NCBI RefSeq assembly: GCF_902506455.1
Contig: NZ_LR733844.1
Coordinates: 2,809,303-2,873,302, forward strand
Source: Sphingomonas sp. 8AM
Lineage (GTDB): Bacteria > Pseudomonadota > Alphaproteobacteria > Sphingomonadales > Sphingomonadaceae
Reading direction: 5' to 3'
Length of the DNA: 64,000 bases
Below, piece after piece: positions 1 through 9,547 of the stretch. Numbering within the stretch: position 1 is the first letter of the stretch; every line of letters starts with the position of its first letter. The notes beneath the pieces were generated by a model. It was not told the DNA's origin, made no database searches, and saw only the letters and a list, made by a program, of their open reading frames with translations. The translations under genes and the position numbers were made by a program.

Positions 1-611
<611 letters not shown>

Positions 612-612
<1 letters not shown>

Positions 613-1412
613 TGACCATTCGTACCATCCTCGTCGATGACGAGCCGCTTGCGATCCAGGGGCTCGAACTGCGGCTACAGGCGCACGACGACGTCGAGAT
701 CATTGCCAAGTGCCAGAACGGCCGCGAGGCGATCAGCGCGATCAAGACCCACAAGCCCGACCTCGTCTTCCTCGACATTCAGATGCCGGGTTTCGACGGC
801 TTTTCGGTCGTACAGGGACTGATGGACGTCGAGCCGCCGCTCTTCGTGTTCGTCACGGCCTATTCCGACCATGCGATCCGCGCGTTCGAGGCGCAGGCCA
901 CCGACTATCTGATGAAGCCGGTCGAGGAGTCGCGGCTTGCCGACACGCTCGACCGCGTGCGCCAGCGGCTGTCCGAGCGACAGAGCGCGGGCGAGGCGGA
1001 GAAGCTCAAGGAAGCGCTGGCCGAGCACGCGCCGGAAGCGGCGGCGGAAATGGCCGATGGTGGTGACGCGGTGAACGCCAGCCGCTTCGAAAAGATGATC
1101 AACATCAAGGATCAGGGCCAGATCTTCCGCGTCGACGTCGACACGATCGAGCGGATCGATGCCGCCGGGGACTATATGGTGATCTACACCGGCGACCGGA
1201 ATCTGATCCTGCGCGAGACAATGAAGGACCTCGAAAAGCGGCTCGACCCGCGCCGCTTCCAGCGCATCCATCGCTCGACGATCGTCAATCTCGATCTGGT
1301 CAAGCAGGTGAAGCCGCATACCAACGGCGAATGCTTCCTCGTGCTCGACTCGGGCGCGAACGTGAAGGTCAGCCGCAGCTATCGCGACGTGGTGGCGCGC
1401 TTCGTCCATTGA
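612..1412 (+). CDS. LytTR-family response regulator
   Basis: A two-domain response regulator of the LytR/AlgR family, about 266 aa. The N-terminal CheY-like receiver has the acidic pair (LVDDEPLAIQG), the phosphoacceptor Asp in VFLDIQMPG, the Thr of FVTAYSDH and the Lys of DYLMKPVEE. An Ala/Glu-rich linker leads to a C-terminal LytTR DNA-binding domain, roughly residues 155-265, with IERIDAAGDYMVIY and the RIHRSTIVNL signature. I prefer the ATG at 612, which overlaps the kinase stop by one base; a GTG at 609 is in the same frame and would add one residue. It forms a two-gene kinase-regulator operon with the upstream gene. Its targets are unknown. Confidence 0.92.
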
Positions 1413-2344
1413 TCTCGCCCGAAAACATCAGGGTCTCGGCACTCTATCGTTTCGCCCGCTTCGACGATCCGCACGCGCTGCGCGAGCCGCTGCTCGCCGC
1501 CGCACGCGCGGCGGGAATCAGGGGCACGCTGCTGCTCGCGAGCGAAGGGATCAACGGCACGATCGCAGGCGCGCCCGACGCGCTCGATATGGTGATCGCG
1601 CATATCCGCGCGCTACCCGGCTGTGCTGAGTTGTCGCTAAAGCATAGCTGGGCCGAGGCGATGCCGTTCCACCGGCTGAAGGTAAAGGTGAGGCGAGAGA
1701 TCGTGACGATGGGCGTTACGGTCGACCCGCTGACCGATGCCGGCACCTATGTCGCCCCGGCCGAGTGGAACGCGCTGATCGCCGATCCGGAGACGTTGGT
1801 GATCGATACGCGAAACGACTATGAGGTCGCGGTCGGCACCTTCGCGGGCGCGGTCGATCCGAAGACCGCCGGCTTTGCGGACTTTCCCGATTGGTTCCGC
1901 AGTCAGCGTGAGACATTGCTGGCCGGCAAGAAACGAGTCGCGATGTTCTGCACGGGCGGCATCCGCTGCGAGAAGTCGACCGCTTTCCTGAAGGCGGAAG
2001 GCGTCGAGCAGGTCCACCACCTCGACGGCGGTATCCTGCGCTATCTGGAAGAAGTACCGGCGGCCGAGAGTACGTGGCGAGGCGAATGTTTCGTCTTCGA
2101 CCAGCGGGTCGCCGTTGGGCACGGGCTCGCGCCGGGAACGCATCTGCTGTGCTTCGCGTGTCGGATGCCGGTCAGCGCGACCGATCGCGCCTCCCCCGAT
2201 TATGCCGAAGGCGTGAGTTGCCCTGCCTGCGCTGGCGAGCGCACTGCGGAGGAACGCGCCGGTTATGCCGAGCGCCACCGCCAGGAACGGCTCGCGGCGG
2301 CACGTGGCGAAGCGCACGTCGGCCGTACATTCGATCAGGAATGA
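1409..2344 (+). CDS. trhO: tRNA uridine(34) hydroxylase, rhodanese-like
   Basis: A member of the TrhO (YceA) family, which installs 5-hydroxyuridine at the wobble position of tRNA. The N-terminal ferredoxin-like part (VSALYRFARFDDP, ASEGINGTIAG) precedes a rhodanese domain with the active-site loop FCTGGIRCEKS. A Cys-rich tail (CFACRMPVS, CPACAGE) looks like the zinc-binding end seen in the family. The frame is open further upstream, but the family alignment begins near LISPENIRVSALYRF, where a TTG at 1409 overlaps the regulator's TGA (TTGA). No ATG or GTG lies near the right place, so I take TTG as the start, giving 311 aa. The function is firm and the start codon is inferred. Confidence 0.85.
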   Translation: MISPENIRVSALYRFARFDDPHALREPLLAAARAAGIRGTLLLASEGINGTIAGAPDALDMVIAHIRALPGCAELSLKHSWAEAMPFHRLKVKVRREIVTMGVTVDPLTDAGTYVAPAEWNALIADPETLVIDTRNDYEVAVGTFAGAVDPKTAGFADFPDWFRSQRETLLAGKKRVAMFCTGGIRCEKSTAFLKAEGVEQVHHLDGGILRYLEEVPAAESTWRGECFVFDQRVAVGHGLAPGTHLLCFACRMPVSATDRASPDYAEGVSCPACAGERTAEERAGYAERHRQERLAAARGEAHVGRTFDQE

Positions 2345-2442
2345 TGCCCCGCCGGACACGGTCTCGGATCGCCTTGCGGACCTAATCCAGATCGGTAGCG
2401 TTTCCCTCCTGTAACGACATGGCGATACCGGGGGCTTGTTGA

Positions 2443-3531
2443 ATGACGATCGATCGACAGCGCGTCGAGAATGGCGGGCTGATCCTCTTCCTGCTGCTGA
2501 TTTCGGTCGGATTGCTGCTGGTCGTCTCCGGGTTCCTGGGCGCGCTGCTTTGGGCGGCCTTGGCGGCGTTGCTATTTCAGCCGATCTTCCAGCGCTTCGC
2601 GCGGCGCTGGCCGGCGCGGCGCAACACAGCGGCGGCACTGACGCTGCTGGTCATCACTTTTGCGGTGGTCATCCCGGCGCTGATCCTCGGCAGCATGATC
2701 GTCGATCAGGCAGCGGGCGTGTACGAGCAGATGCGCAGCGGCCAGATCGATTTCGCCATGTACTTCAAGCAGGTACACGATGCGTTGCCGTCGCGCTTGC
2801 AGCAATTGTTGGACAGCGCCGGACTGAACAGCTTGGAGCGGGCACAGGCGCGCGTCACCGCGACGCTGAGCAACAGCGCCAGCGTCCTCACGCGGCAGGC
2901 ACTCTCGATCGGCGCCAACGCGGCGGCCTTCCTGCTGGCGTTTGGTGTCGGGCTGTACGTCACCTTCTTCCTGCTGCGCGACGGAGAGCGGATCGGACCG
3001 GCGATCGTGCGCGCGCTGCCGCTGGAACGGCCAGTCGCAGAGCGGCTCGCCGAGAAATTCGTGACTGTCGTCCGCGCGACGATCAAGGGGTCTGGCGTCG
3101 TGGCACTCGTTCAAGGGGCGCTGGGAGCGATCACCTTCTGGATCGTCGGCCTGCCCGCGGCATTGCTATGGGGCGTGCTGATGGCGGTGGCCGCGCTGCT
3201 ACCGGCGATCGGCCCGGCGATCATCTGGGGACCGGTCGCGGTATACCTGCTCGCGACGGGTGCGATCTGGCAGGCGGTGGTGGTAATGGTGTCGGGCATC
3301 TTCGTGATCGGTCTGGCCGACAACGTGCTGCGGCCGATCCTTGTCGGGCGCGATACCGGGCTGCCCGACTGGCTTGTGCTGGTGACGACGCTGGGCGGGA
3401 TCGACCTGCTGGGGCTGAGCGGGATCGTCGTCGGACCCGTCGTGGGGGCGCTGTTCCTGACGGGTTGGGCGATCCTGTGCGAGCAGCGCGAGGCTGGCGT
3501 GACAGCCGACGATCGCCTTCCCGAGCGTTAA
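2443..3531 (+). CDS. AI-2E family transporter (PerM-like permease)
   Basis: A 362-aa integral membrane protein of the AI-2E exporter-like superfamily (PF01594). Two hydrophobic helices lie at the N-terminus (LILFLLLISVGLLLVVSGFL and the next stretch). A helix with VITFAVVIPALILGSMIV follows, then an amphipathic central segment (residues about 85-150) and a cluster of at least four helices in the C-terminal half, including VALVQGALGAITFWIVGLP and the family-like AVAALLPAIGPAIIWGP. The substrate of most family members is not established, and the AI-2 name should not be read as function here. It stands alone, ending just before a strong hairpin at 3571-3600. Confidence 0.88.
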   Translation: MTIDRQRVENGGLILFLLLISVGLLLVVSGFLGALLWAALAALLFQPIFQRFARRWPARRNTAAALTLLVITFAVVIPALILGSMIVDQAAGVYEQMRSGQIDFAMYFKQVHDALPSRLQQLLDSAGLNSLERAQARVTATLSNSASVLTRQALSIGANAAAFLLAFGVGLYVTFFLLRDGERIGPAIVRALPLERPVAERLAEKFVTVVRATIKGSGVVALVQGALGAITFWIVGLPAALLWGVLMAVAALLPAIGPAIIWGPVAVYLLATGAIWQAVVVMVSGIFVIGLADNVLRPILVGRDTGLPDWLVLVTTLGGIDLLGLSGIVVGPVVGALFLTGWAILCEQREAGVTADDRLPER

Positions 3532-3570
3532 TGAGCGCCTCCAAAAAACCGAGATGATCGTCATCGCTGC

Positions 3571-3600
3571 GCGAGCGGGGAGCATCGCCCCCCCGCTCGC
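3571..3600. terminator. 10-bp perfect hairpin after the permease gene
   Basis: Arms GCGAGCGGGG (3571-3580) and CCCCGCTCGC (3591-3600) are perfectly complementary around a 10-base loop. It lies 40 bases after the permease stop and has no T tract, so it is a probable transcript-end hairpin rather than a textbook intrinsic terminator. Confidence 0.5.
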
Positions 3601-3721
3601 GCCATGCCATTCGGTGAACGGCGCGCCTGGCTTTCCGCCGTCGTAAGACTGACGCTCACCGTTTCAGCGCGCCAACACCCCTCCCTTCCCCCTCCGCGCG
3701 CATTCCGCTACAGGCGCGCGC

Positions 3722-5587
3722 ATGCTTTCTCTCAACGGCATCACCGTGCGGCTTGGCGGCCGCACGATCCTCGACCGCGCCAGTGCCGCGCTTCCCCCGG
3801 GCAGCCGCGTCGGGCTGATCGGTCGCAACGGCGCGGGCAAGTCGACGATGGTGCGCGTCATCGCCGGGCTGCTCGAACCTGATGAGGGTTCGGCAGACAT
3901 GCCGCGCGGCGCACGGATCGGCTATATCGCGCAAGAGGCGCCCGCCGGTGACTCGACCCCGCTGGAAACGGTGCTCGCCGCCGACACCGAGCGCGCTGCG
4001 CTGCTGGAGGAGGCCGAGGCGTTCGACGGCACCGGCTGCATGGACCGGCTCGGTGAGGTCCACGATCGGCTGATCGCGATCGATGCCTATGCGGCCCCAT
4101 CGCGCGCAGCGCGGATCCTTGTCGGCCTCGGCTTCGACGAAGAGGCGCAGAGCCGGCCGCTCGACAGCTTTTCGGGCGGATGGAAGATGCGCGTCGCGCT
4201 GGCCGCGCTGCTGTTCTCGCAGCCCGACCTGTTGCTGCTCGACGAACCCAGCAACCACCTCGATCTCGAAGCGGTGATGTGGCTGGAGGATTTCCTCAAA
4301 AGCTACCGCGCGACGATCGTCGTTGTCAGCCACGAGCGCGACTTCCTGAACAACGTCGTCGACCACATCCTGCACCTGCAAAACGGCAAGACGACGCTCT
4401 ACCCCGGCGGCTATGACGCCTTCGAGCGCCAGCGCGCCGAACGGCTCGCGCAGTTGGCGGCGGCGAAGGCGAATCAAGACGCGCAACGCGCCAAGCTGCA
4501 GGACTATGTCGCGCGCAACTCCGCCCGCGCCTCAACTGCGAAGCAAGCGCAGAGCCGCGCCAAGATGCTCGCCAAGATGCAGCCGATCGCCGAGGCGGTG
4601 AACGACCCGACGCTCAGCTTCGACTTTCCGAATCCGACCGAGTTGCGCCCGCCGCTCATCACACTCGATCACGCGGCCGTCGGCTATGGCGACACGCCGA
4701 TCCTGTCGCGGCTTAACCTGCGGATGGACCCCGAGGATCGGATCGCGTTGCTCGGCCGCAACGGCAACGGCAAGACGACGCTGGCGCGGCTGCTGGCGGC
4801 GCAACTGACCCCACTCGCGGGCGAGATGAACGCCACCGGCAAGATGAAGGTCGGTTACTTCACCCAGTATCAGGTCGAAGAACTTGAGGCCGACGATACC
4901 CCGCTTGCGCACATGACGCGGGTGATGTCGGGCGCCACCCCGGCAGCGGTGCGTGGGCAACTCGGACGGTTCGGCTTCTCGGGGGACCGCGCGACCGCGC
5001 GCGTCGGCAGCATGTCGGGCGGCGAGCGCGCGCGGCTGGCGCTGGCGCTGGTTACGCGCGAGGCCCCGCACCTGCTGATCCTCGACGAGCCGACCAACCA
5101 CCTCGACGTCGACGCGCGGGAGGCGCTGGTCCAGGCGCTCAACGCCTATACCGGCGCAGTGCTGCTGGTCAGCCACGATCGCCACATGGTCGAGCTGAGC
5201 GCCGACCGGCTGGTGCTGGTCGACAATGGCACCGCCAAGGAGTTCGACGGCAGCCTCGACGATTATATCGCTTTCGTGCTGGCCGGCGACGGCAAGGGCT
5301 CGGATAAGCACAAGGGCAGCAAGCAGGATCGCAAGGCTGCAGCCGCTGCACGCGAGAATGACAAGGCGCTGAAGAAGGAAGCGCGCGACGCCGAGGCGGA
5401 ACTGTCAAAGCTGACCACGGAGCGCGCGGCGATCGATCGCGCGATGTTCGACCCGTCGACTGCCGAGGCGAAATACGCGAAGCTGACGATGACCGAGTTG
5501 ATGAAGCAGCGCGCCGAGCTGAACGACCGCATCGAGGCGGCGGAAGCGCGCTGGATGTCCGCCAGCGAGGCGATGGAGACGGCGTAA
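3722..5587 (+). CDS. ABC-F family ATP-binding protein (YheS/Uup group)
   Basis: A 621-aa tandem ABC ATPase without membrane helices, of the ABC-F type that acts on the ribosome or its assembly. Domain 1 carries Walker A GRNGAGKS, signature FSGGWKMRVALA and Walker B LLLLDEPSNHLDL. A linker rich in charged residues (about 235-300, AAAKANQDAQRAKLQDYVAR) matches the ABC-F interdomain arm. Domain 2 carries GRNGNGKT, MSGGERARLALA and LLILDEPTNHLDV. The last 100 residues form a Lys/Glu-rich predicted coiled coil (KALKKEARDAEAELSKL). Length and tail favour the YheS or Uup branch over EttA, but I cannot decide between them. It appears monocistronic. Confidence 0.92.
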   Translation: MLSLNGITVRLGGRTILDRASAALPPGSRVGLIGRNGAGKSTMVRVIAGLLEPDEGSADMPRGARIGYIAQEAPAGDSTPLETVLAADTERAALLEEAEAFDGTGCMDRLGEVHDRLIAIDAYAAPSRAARILVGLGFDEEAQSRPLDSFSGGWKMRVALAALLFSQPDLLLLDEPSNHLDLEAVMWLEDFLKSYRATIVVVSHERDFLNNVVDHILHLQNGKTTLYPGGYDAFERQRAERLAQLAAAKANQDAQRAKLQDYVARNSARASTAKQAQSRAKMLAKMQPIAEAVNDPTLSFDFPNPTELRPPLITLDHAAVGYGDTPILSRLNLRMDPEDRIALLGRNGNGKTTLARLLAAQLTPLAGEMNATGKMKVGYFTQYQVEELEADDTPLAHMTRVMSGATPAAVRGQLGRFGFSGDRATARVGSMSGGERARLALALVTREAPHLLILDEPTNHLDVDAREALVQALNAYTGAVLLVSHDRHMVELSADRLVLVDNGTAKEFDGSLDDYIAFVLAGDGKGSDKHKGSKQDRKAAAAARENDKALKKEARDAEAELSKLTTERAAIDRAMFDPSTAEAKYAKLTMTELMKQRAELNDRIEAAEARWMSASEAMETA

Positions 5588-5614
5588 CCGTCAGCGCGGC
5601 TGTGGTAAACCTTT

Positions 5615-5640
5615 GTCATCCCGGGTAGACCCGGGATGAC
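5615..5640. terminator. 11-bp perfect hairpin between convergent genes
   Basis: Arms GTCATCCCGGG (5615-5625) and CCCGGGATGAC (5630-5640) surround TAGA. It lies between the converging ABC-F and DUF3297 genes and can serve both. The sequence matches the GTCATCCCGG ends of the longer palindromes at 48697 and 51404, so it may be a shortened copy of that repeat. Confidence 0.6.
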
Positions 5641-5650
5641 GTAAGAAGCT

Positions 5651-5929
5651 TTACGCCTCGTTCTCGTCCGCTTCCTCGTCGCCACCCTCGGCAGCGTTCT
5701 CGAAATACGCCTCGACCGGCCCGGTCAGCTTGATCGTCAGCGGACGGCCGTGACGGTCGACCTTCTTGCCCAGCGCGACGCGGACCCAGCCTTCGGACAT
5801 GCTATATTCCTCGACGTCGCGGCGCTCGACGCCCTTGAAGCGGATGCCGACGCCGCGTTGCAGGGCGCCCTGGTCGAAGAACGGGCTCGACGGATCGATC
5901 GACAGATGGTCGGGAGGAGTATCGCTCAT
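5651..5929 (-). CDS. DUF3297 family protein
   Basis: A 92-aa acidic protein that I recognise as the DUF3297 family, small proteins of unknown function common in Proteobacteria. The conserved core is SPFFDQGALQRGVGIRFKGVE followed by SEGWVRVALGKKVDR and GPVEAYF, and it ends in a Glu/Asp-rich tail (EGGDEEADENEA). The frame is open 12 codons further upstream, but family members begin at MSDTPPDHLSIDP, so I place the start at 5929. No membrane segment or signal peptide is visible. It stands alone between the ABC-F gene and the secreted Tyr-rich protein. Confidence 0.85.
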   Translation of the reverse strand: MSDTPPDHLSIDPSSPFFDQGALQRGVGIRFKGVERRDVEEYSMSEGWVRVALGKKVDRHGRPLTIKLTGPVEAYFENAAEGGDEEADENEA

Positions 5930-5964
5930 GCCGCGCCCTTGCCGCAAAGCGGCGCGCGCGGCCA

Positions 5965-5998
5965 CAAAAAACGGCGCGGGGATCGTCCCCCGCGCCGT
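5965..5998 (-). terminator. Intrinsic terminator of the Tyr/Arg-rich protein gene
   Basis: On the minus strand an 11-bp GC-rich stem (arms 5988-5998 and 5971-5981, loop 5982-5987) is followed directly by a run of Ts (As at 5966-5971 on the plus strand). This is a classical Rho-independent terminator, 9 bases after the stop codon of the gene ending at 6007. Confidence 0.85.
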
Positions 5999-6006
5999 CG
6001 TTCACC

Positions 6007-6375
6007 TCACCAGCCGTAATAGCCCGGCGTGTCATAGCCGCGATAATAGCCGCGCGGCTCGTAATAGACCCGCGGGGGTGGCGGCGCGTAATAACGCTCG
6101 CGGTAGTAAACCCGCGGCGGCGGCGCGTAATACGAACGATCGTCATAGTAATAGCCGCGATCGTCATAACGGCGGTCGTAATAACGATCGCGATTGCTCG
6201 ACGCGATCGCCGCGCCGAGCCCCAGCCCGATCACGCCACCGATCAGCGCGCCCGCCGCGGTGTCGCCGCCCCGGTCGCGGTGGCGCCAGTAACGCTGCGC
6301 CTCCGCGGGCGCGGCACTGGCCAGGGCTGTCGCCATCAGGCCGGTGGCCAAAACGGCCTTCTTCAACGCAGACAT
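6007..6375 (-). CDS. Secreted glycine-zipper protein with Tyr/Arg/Pro-rich tail
   Basis: A 122-aa exported protein. An N-terminal signal peptide (MSALKKAVLATGLMATALAS, cleavage likely after AEA) is followed by RYWRHRDRGGD and a glycine-zipper helix (AAGALIGGVIGLGLGAAIAS, about residues 40-59). The remainder is an unusual low-complexity tail of Tyr, Arg, Asp and Pro with repeated YY pairs and two APPP(P)RVYY units. The start is set by a strong ribosome binding site (CAGGAGGTCC) just upstream, and the gene has its own terminator. Glycine-zipper proteins of this kind are usually envelope-associated. No specific function can be assigned. Confidence 0.8.
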   Translation of the reverse strand: MSALKKAVLATGLMATALASAAPAEAQRYWRHRDRGGDTAAGALIGGVIGLGLGAAIASSNRDRYYDRRYDDRGYYYDDRSYYAPPPRVYYRERYYAPPPPRVYYEPRGYYRGYDTPGYYGW

Positions 6376-6510
6376 AAACCGGACCTCCTGCACTCGCTCG
6401 CCTGTTGGACTGAACGCATTTGTGTGCGAGCCTGTGCCACGGCTATGCCCCGCGTCGGCTGAACAGGTGCAGAATGGAGTATTCATGCGCGGTTTAATCG
6501 AGGGACGAGC

Positions 6511-6898
6511 GTGGCTTATTGGCTGTTGAAGACGGAGCCGGGCAGCTATGGCTGGAACGATCTTGAGCGCGAGCGCGAGACCGGATGGACCGGCGTGCGC
6601 AACCATGCCGCAGCCGCGCATCTGCGTGCGATGACTGTCGGCGACCAGGTGCTCATCTACCATAGCGGTACCCACAAGGCGGCGGTCGGAGTTGCCGAGG
6701 TGGTGCGCGCAGCGCGATGGCGAGGCACCGTGGGTGTCGGTGGCGATTGCCGCCGGTGCGCCGCTGGCGAACCCGGTCACGCTGGCGGCGATGAAGGCCG
6801 ATCCCGCCCTGCGTGCGTTGGCAATGCTCCGCCAATCGCGGCTGTCGGTCAGCCCGGTTGGCGTAGACGAATGGCAGGCGATCATGGCGTTGGCGTAG
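6511..6898 (+). pseudogene. EVE-domain protein gene disrupted by a small deletion
   Basis: EVE-domain proteins (about 135 aa) bind modified bases through a PUA-like fold. From the GTG at 6511 the frame encodes the normal N-terminal half (AYWLLKTEPGSYGWNDLERE, GWTGVRNHAAAAHLRAM, DQVLIYHSG, GVAEVVRAA). At about 6712-6716 the family sequence stops matching and continues in the next frame as DGEAPWVSVAIAAGAPLANP and LRQSRLSVSPVGVDEWQAIM, ending at the TAG 6896-6898. The usual YPDP segment between the two halves is absent, which suggests a deletion of about 11 bases rather than one miscalled base. Read without correction, the protein runs on with unrelated sequence to 6921. Probably non-functional. 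Confidence 0.75.
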
Positions 6899-7073
6899 AA
6901 GCTGGCTGCCCTCACGCTTAAGGGCACGAAGCGGAAATATTCCGTTACTTTTCATGATCTCGACACAATCGCCGCCTAGCCGCCGCAACGGGAAGCCGAG
7001 CGCTTCGCCGGGAACAAGCGCCGCAGCAGTCGGCGCCCTGCAAAGCCTTCCCATTGTTTCATAAGGGGTTCTC

Positions 7074-9404
7074 ATGCGTCGTTCGTCGAAATCGATCCTG
7101 CTCGCCGGCCTGTTCGCCGGCGTGGCTTTGACCACCCTGCCCGCCGCCGCGCAGACCGCCGGCGTTGCGCCTGCCGCGACCAACGCGGCCCCGGACGCCG
7201 GAGACACCGGTTTGGGCGAAGTAGTGGTGACCGCCGAGCGCCGCACCGAGAATCTGCGCCGCGTGCCGGTATCGGTCGCGGTGGTCAACGGCGACGATCT
7301 GCGCACCTTTCAGGCGGGTGGTGAGGACGCGCTGGCGCTCGCCGGCCGCGTGCCCGGCCTGTATGCCGAGACGACCACCGGCCGCATCTTCCCCCGCTTC
7401 TACATCCGCGGGCTCGGCAACATCGATTTCTACCTCGGCGCGTCGCAGCCGGTGTCGATCATCCAGGACGATGTCGTGCTGGAGCACGTCGTCCTCAAGT
7501 CGAACCCGGTCTATGACGTTGCCAATGTCGAGGTGCTGCGCGGCCCTCAGGGCTCGCTGTTCGGGCGCAACACCACCGCGGGTATCATCAAGTTCGACAC
7601 GATCGGTCCCGGCCAGACGTGGACGAGCCGCTTCAACGCCTCCTACGGCTCGTACAACACCGTCACCTTCGACGGCGGGGTCGGCGGACCGATCGTGCAG
7701 GACAAGATCGCAGTCCGGCTGTCCGGGCTGTACCAGCATCGCGACAACTGGATCGACAACGATTATACCGGCCTGAGCCGTGACGGCACGCGGCCGGGCC
7801 GCGACGCCATGGGCGGCTTCGACGAGCGCGACGCGCGCCTGCAGGTGCTGCTGACCCCGACCGAGACGCTGTCGGTCAACCTGTCCGGTCACGTCCGCTC
7901 CTACGAGGGTACGTCGACGGTCTTCCACCGCGGCGCACTCATCAAGGGGCAGAACAACATCAACCTCGAACCGCGCGACCGGGTCGCGCTCGATGAGGGC
8001 GCGAACAACCCGCAGGCGTACAAGACCTATGGCGGGTCCGTGAACGCGGCGTGGGATTTCGGCGCAGCGACGCTGACCTCGATCACCGCCTATGAGACCA
8101 CCTCGGGCTATAGCCGTGGCGACACCGACGGCGGCGCGGCGACCAACTTCGGCAACAGCGGCTATGGCGAGAGCATGGGCCGGGTCCGCGACCTCGACCA
8201 GTGGACGCAGGAAGTGCGACTGGCCAGCAATGGTGACGGCGCGTTCAAATGGCAGTTCGGCGGCTTCTATTTCGACAGCCGCGACGTCACCGAATTCTAC
8301 CAGCGCGGGTATTTTCTGCTGCCGAATGACCCCCAGCGCAACGTCAACAACTGGGTGCGGCTGCACAACGTCAACACCAGCTGGGCGGTGTTCGGGCAGG
8401 CGAGCTATCGCCTTGCCGAGCGCCTGACGCTGACCGCCGGTGCGCGCTACACCGAGGACGACAAGGAAACGCAGCTTGTCCGCGCGGGGCGGAACGCCGC
8501 AGGCACGGTCGACACCTTCCCGGCGACAGCACCGCGCGCGGTCAAGCTGACCGGCAAGGAGCCGAGCTGGGATCTGTCGGCGCTGTACGAGATTGACCCG
8601 ACCGCGAGCATCTATGCCCGCGTCGCGCGCGGCTTCCGCGGCCCGACGATCCAGGGGCGTTCGGCGGTGTTCAACACGCCGTTCTCGACCGCCAACAGCG
8701 AGACGATCATGTCGTACGAGGCGGGCGTGAAGACGCAGCCGACCTCGAAGCTGCGCCTCAACGCCACCGCCTTCGCCTACCGGGTCAACGACATCCAGCT
8801 GAACGGCAACGACGCGAACGGCAACGGCACGTTGTTCAACGCCGATCACGCCAATGCCTACGGCGTCGAGGCGGAGATGGATTGGCGGCCGATCCGCAAC
8901 ATCACCTTCTCGCTGGGCGGTAGCGCGATCCATACCGAGATCAAGGACAAGAACGTCTTTGCGCAAGTGTGTCAGTTCGGCCCCAACGTGACGTGCACGG
9001 TGCTGAACCAGACGGTGGGCGCGACGATCTTCGGCCAGCCCGCGACGTTGGCGCAAATCGACGGCAATCCGCTGCCCAATGCGCCGCGCTGGCAGGTCGA
9101 TGCAGCGGTTCGCTACGACATTCCGCTGTCGGATCGCGGCAACTTCTTCGTGGCCAGCGACGTCAACATGCAGGGCTACACGAACTTCGTCCTGTACAAG
9201 ACCCGCGAGTTCTTCGCGAGCGACAATCTGGAACTGGGGCTCAAGGCTGGCTTCACTACTGCCGATGGCCGCTATGAGATCGCGGCGTTCGCGCGCAACA
9301 TCACCAACGAGAAGAACCTGAAGGGCGTAATCGAAAACTACAACGCTGCAGTGTTCAACGAGCCGCGGATCGTCGGCGTCTCGCTGAGCGGCAAGTTCGA
9401 CTGA
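7074..9404 (+). CDS. TonB-dependent outer-membrane receptor
   Basis: A 776-aa TonB-dependent receptor. It has a signal peptide (SILLAGLFAGVALTTLPAAA), a TonB box-like segment (LGEVVVTAERR, about residue 47), a plug domain with VPVSVAVVNGDDL, FYIRGLG and VEVLRGPQGSLFGRNTTAG, then a beta-barrel of about 600 residues ending in the aromatic C-terminal signature VSLSGKFD. The plug type resembles the broad group of sphingomonad receptors that take up plant compounds, sugars or iron chelates, so the substrate is open. No dedicated enzyme or regulator lies beside it. The upstream 175 bases contain only a ribosome binding site (AAGGGG) and no recognisable operator. Confidence 0.9.
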   Translation: MRRSSKSILLAGLFAGVALTTLPAAAQTAGVAPAATNAAPDAGDTGLGEVVVTAERRTENLRRVPVSVAVVNGDDLRTFQAGGEDALALAGRVPGLYAETTTGRIFPRFYIRGLGNIDFYLGASQPVSIIQDDVVLEHVVLKSNPVYDVANVEVLRGPQGSLFGRNTTAGIIKFDTIGPGQTWTSRFNASYGSYNTVTFDGGVGGPIVQDKIAVRLSGLYQHRDNWIDNDYTGLSRDGTRPGRDAMGGFDERDARLQVLLTPTETLSVNLSGHVRSYEGTSTVFHRGALIKGQNNINLEPRDRVALDEGANNPQAYKTYGGSVNAAWDFGAATLTSITAYETTSGYSRGDTDGGAATNFGNSGYGESMGRVRDLDQWTQEVRLASNGDGAFKWQFGGFYFDSRDVTEFYQRGYFLLPNDPQRNVNNWVRLHNVNTSWAVFGQASYRLAERLTLTAGARYTEDDKETQLVRAGRNAAGTVDTFPATAPRAVKLTGKEPSWDLSALYEIDPTASIYARVARGFRGPTIQGRSAVFNTPFSTANSETIMSYEAGVKTQPTSKLRLNATAFAYRVNDIQLNGNDANGNGTLFNADHANAYGVEAEMDWRPIRNITFSLGGSAIHTEIKDKNVFAQVCQFGPNVTCTVLNQTVGATIFGQPATLAQIDGNPLPNAPRWQVDAAVRYDIPLSDRGNFFVASDVNMQGYTNFVLYKTREFFASDNLELGLKAGFTTADGRYEIAAFARNITNEKNLKGVIENYNAAVFNEPRIVGVSLSGKFD

Positions 9405-9443
9405 GGTGATATTTGGGGAGGCTTCGGCCTCCCCTTCGCCCCC

Positions 9444-9537
9444 CGTCATTCCCGCGCAGGCGGGAATCCAGAACCTCGGACGCCGCGGCCCTTGCAAAGA
9501 TCCGCTCGTCTGGATTCCCGCCTGCGCGGGAATGACG
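9444..9537. repeat. Intergenic palindrome, family A, copy 1
   Basis: Long inverted repeat: CGTCATTCCCGCGCAGGCGG... (9444-9472) and its exact complement at 9509-9537, separated by 36 bases. Each arm also contains its own hairpin (CCCGC GCAG GCGGG). Further copies lie at 42468 and 39189. It sits between the converging receptor and HAD genes. Confidence 0.9.
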
Positions 9538-9547
9538 AAGCGTTCGC

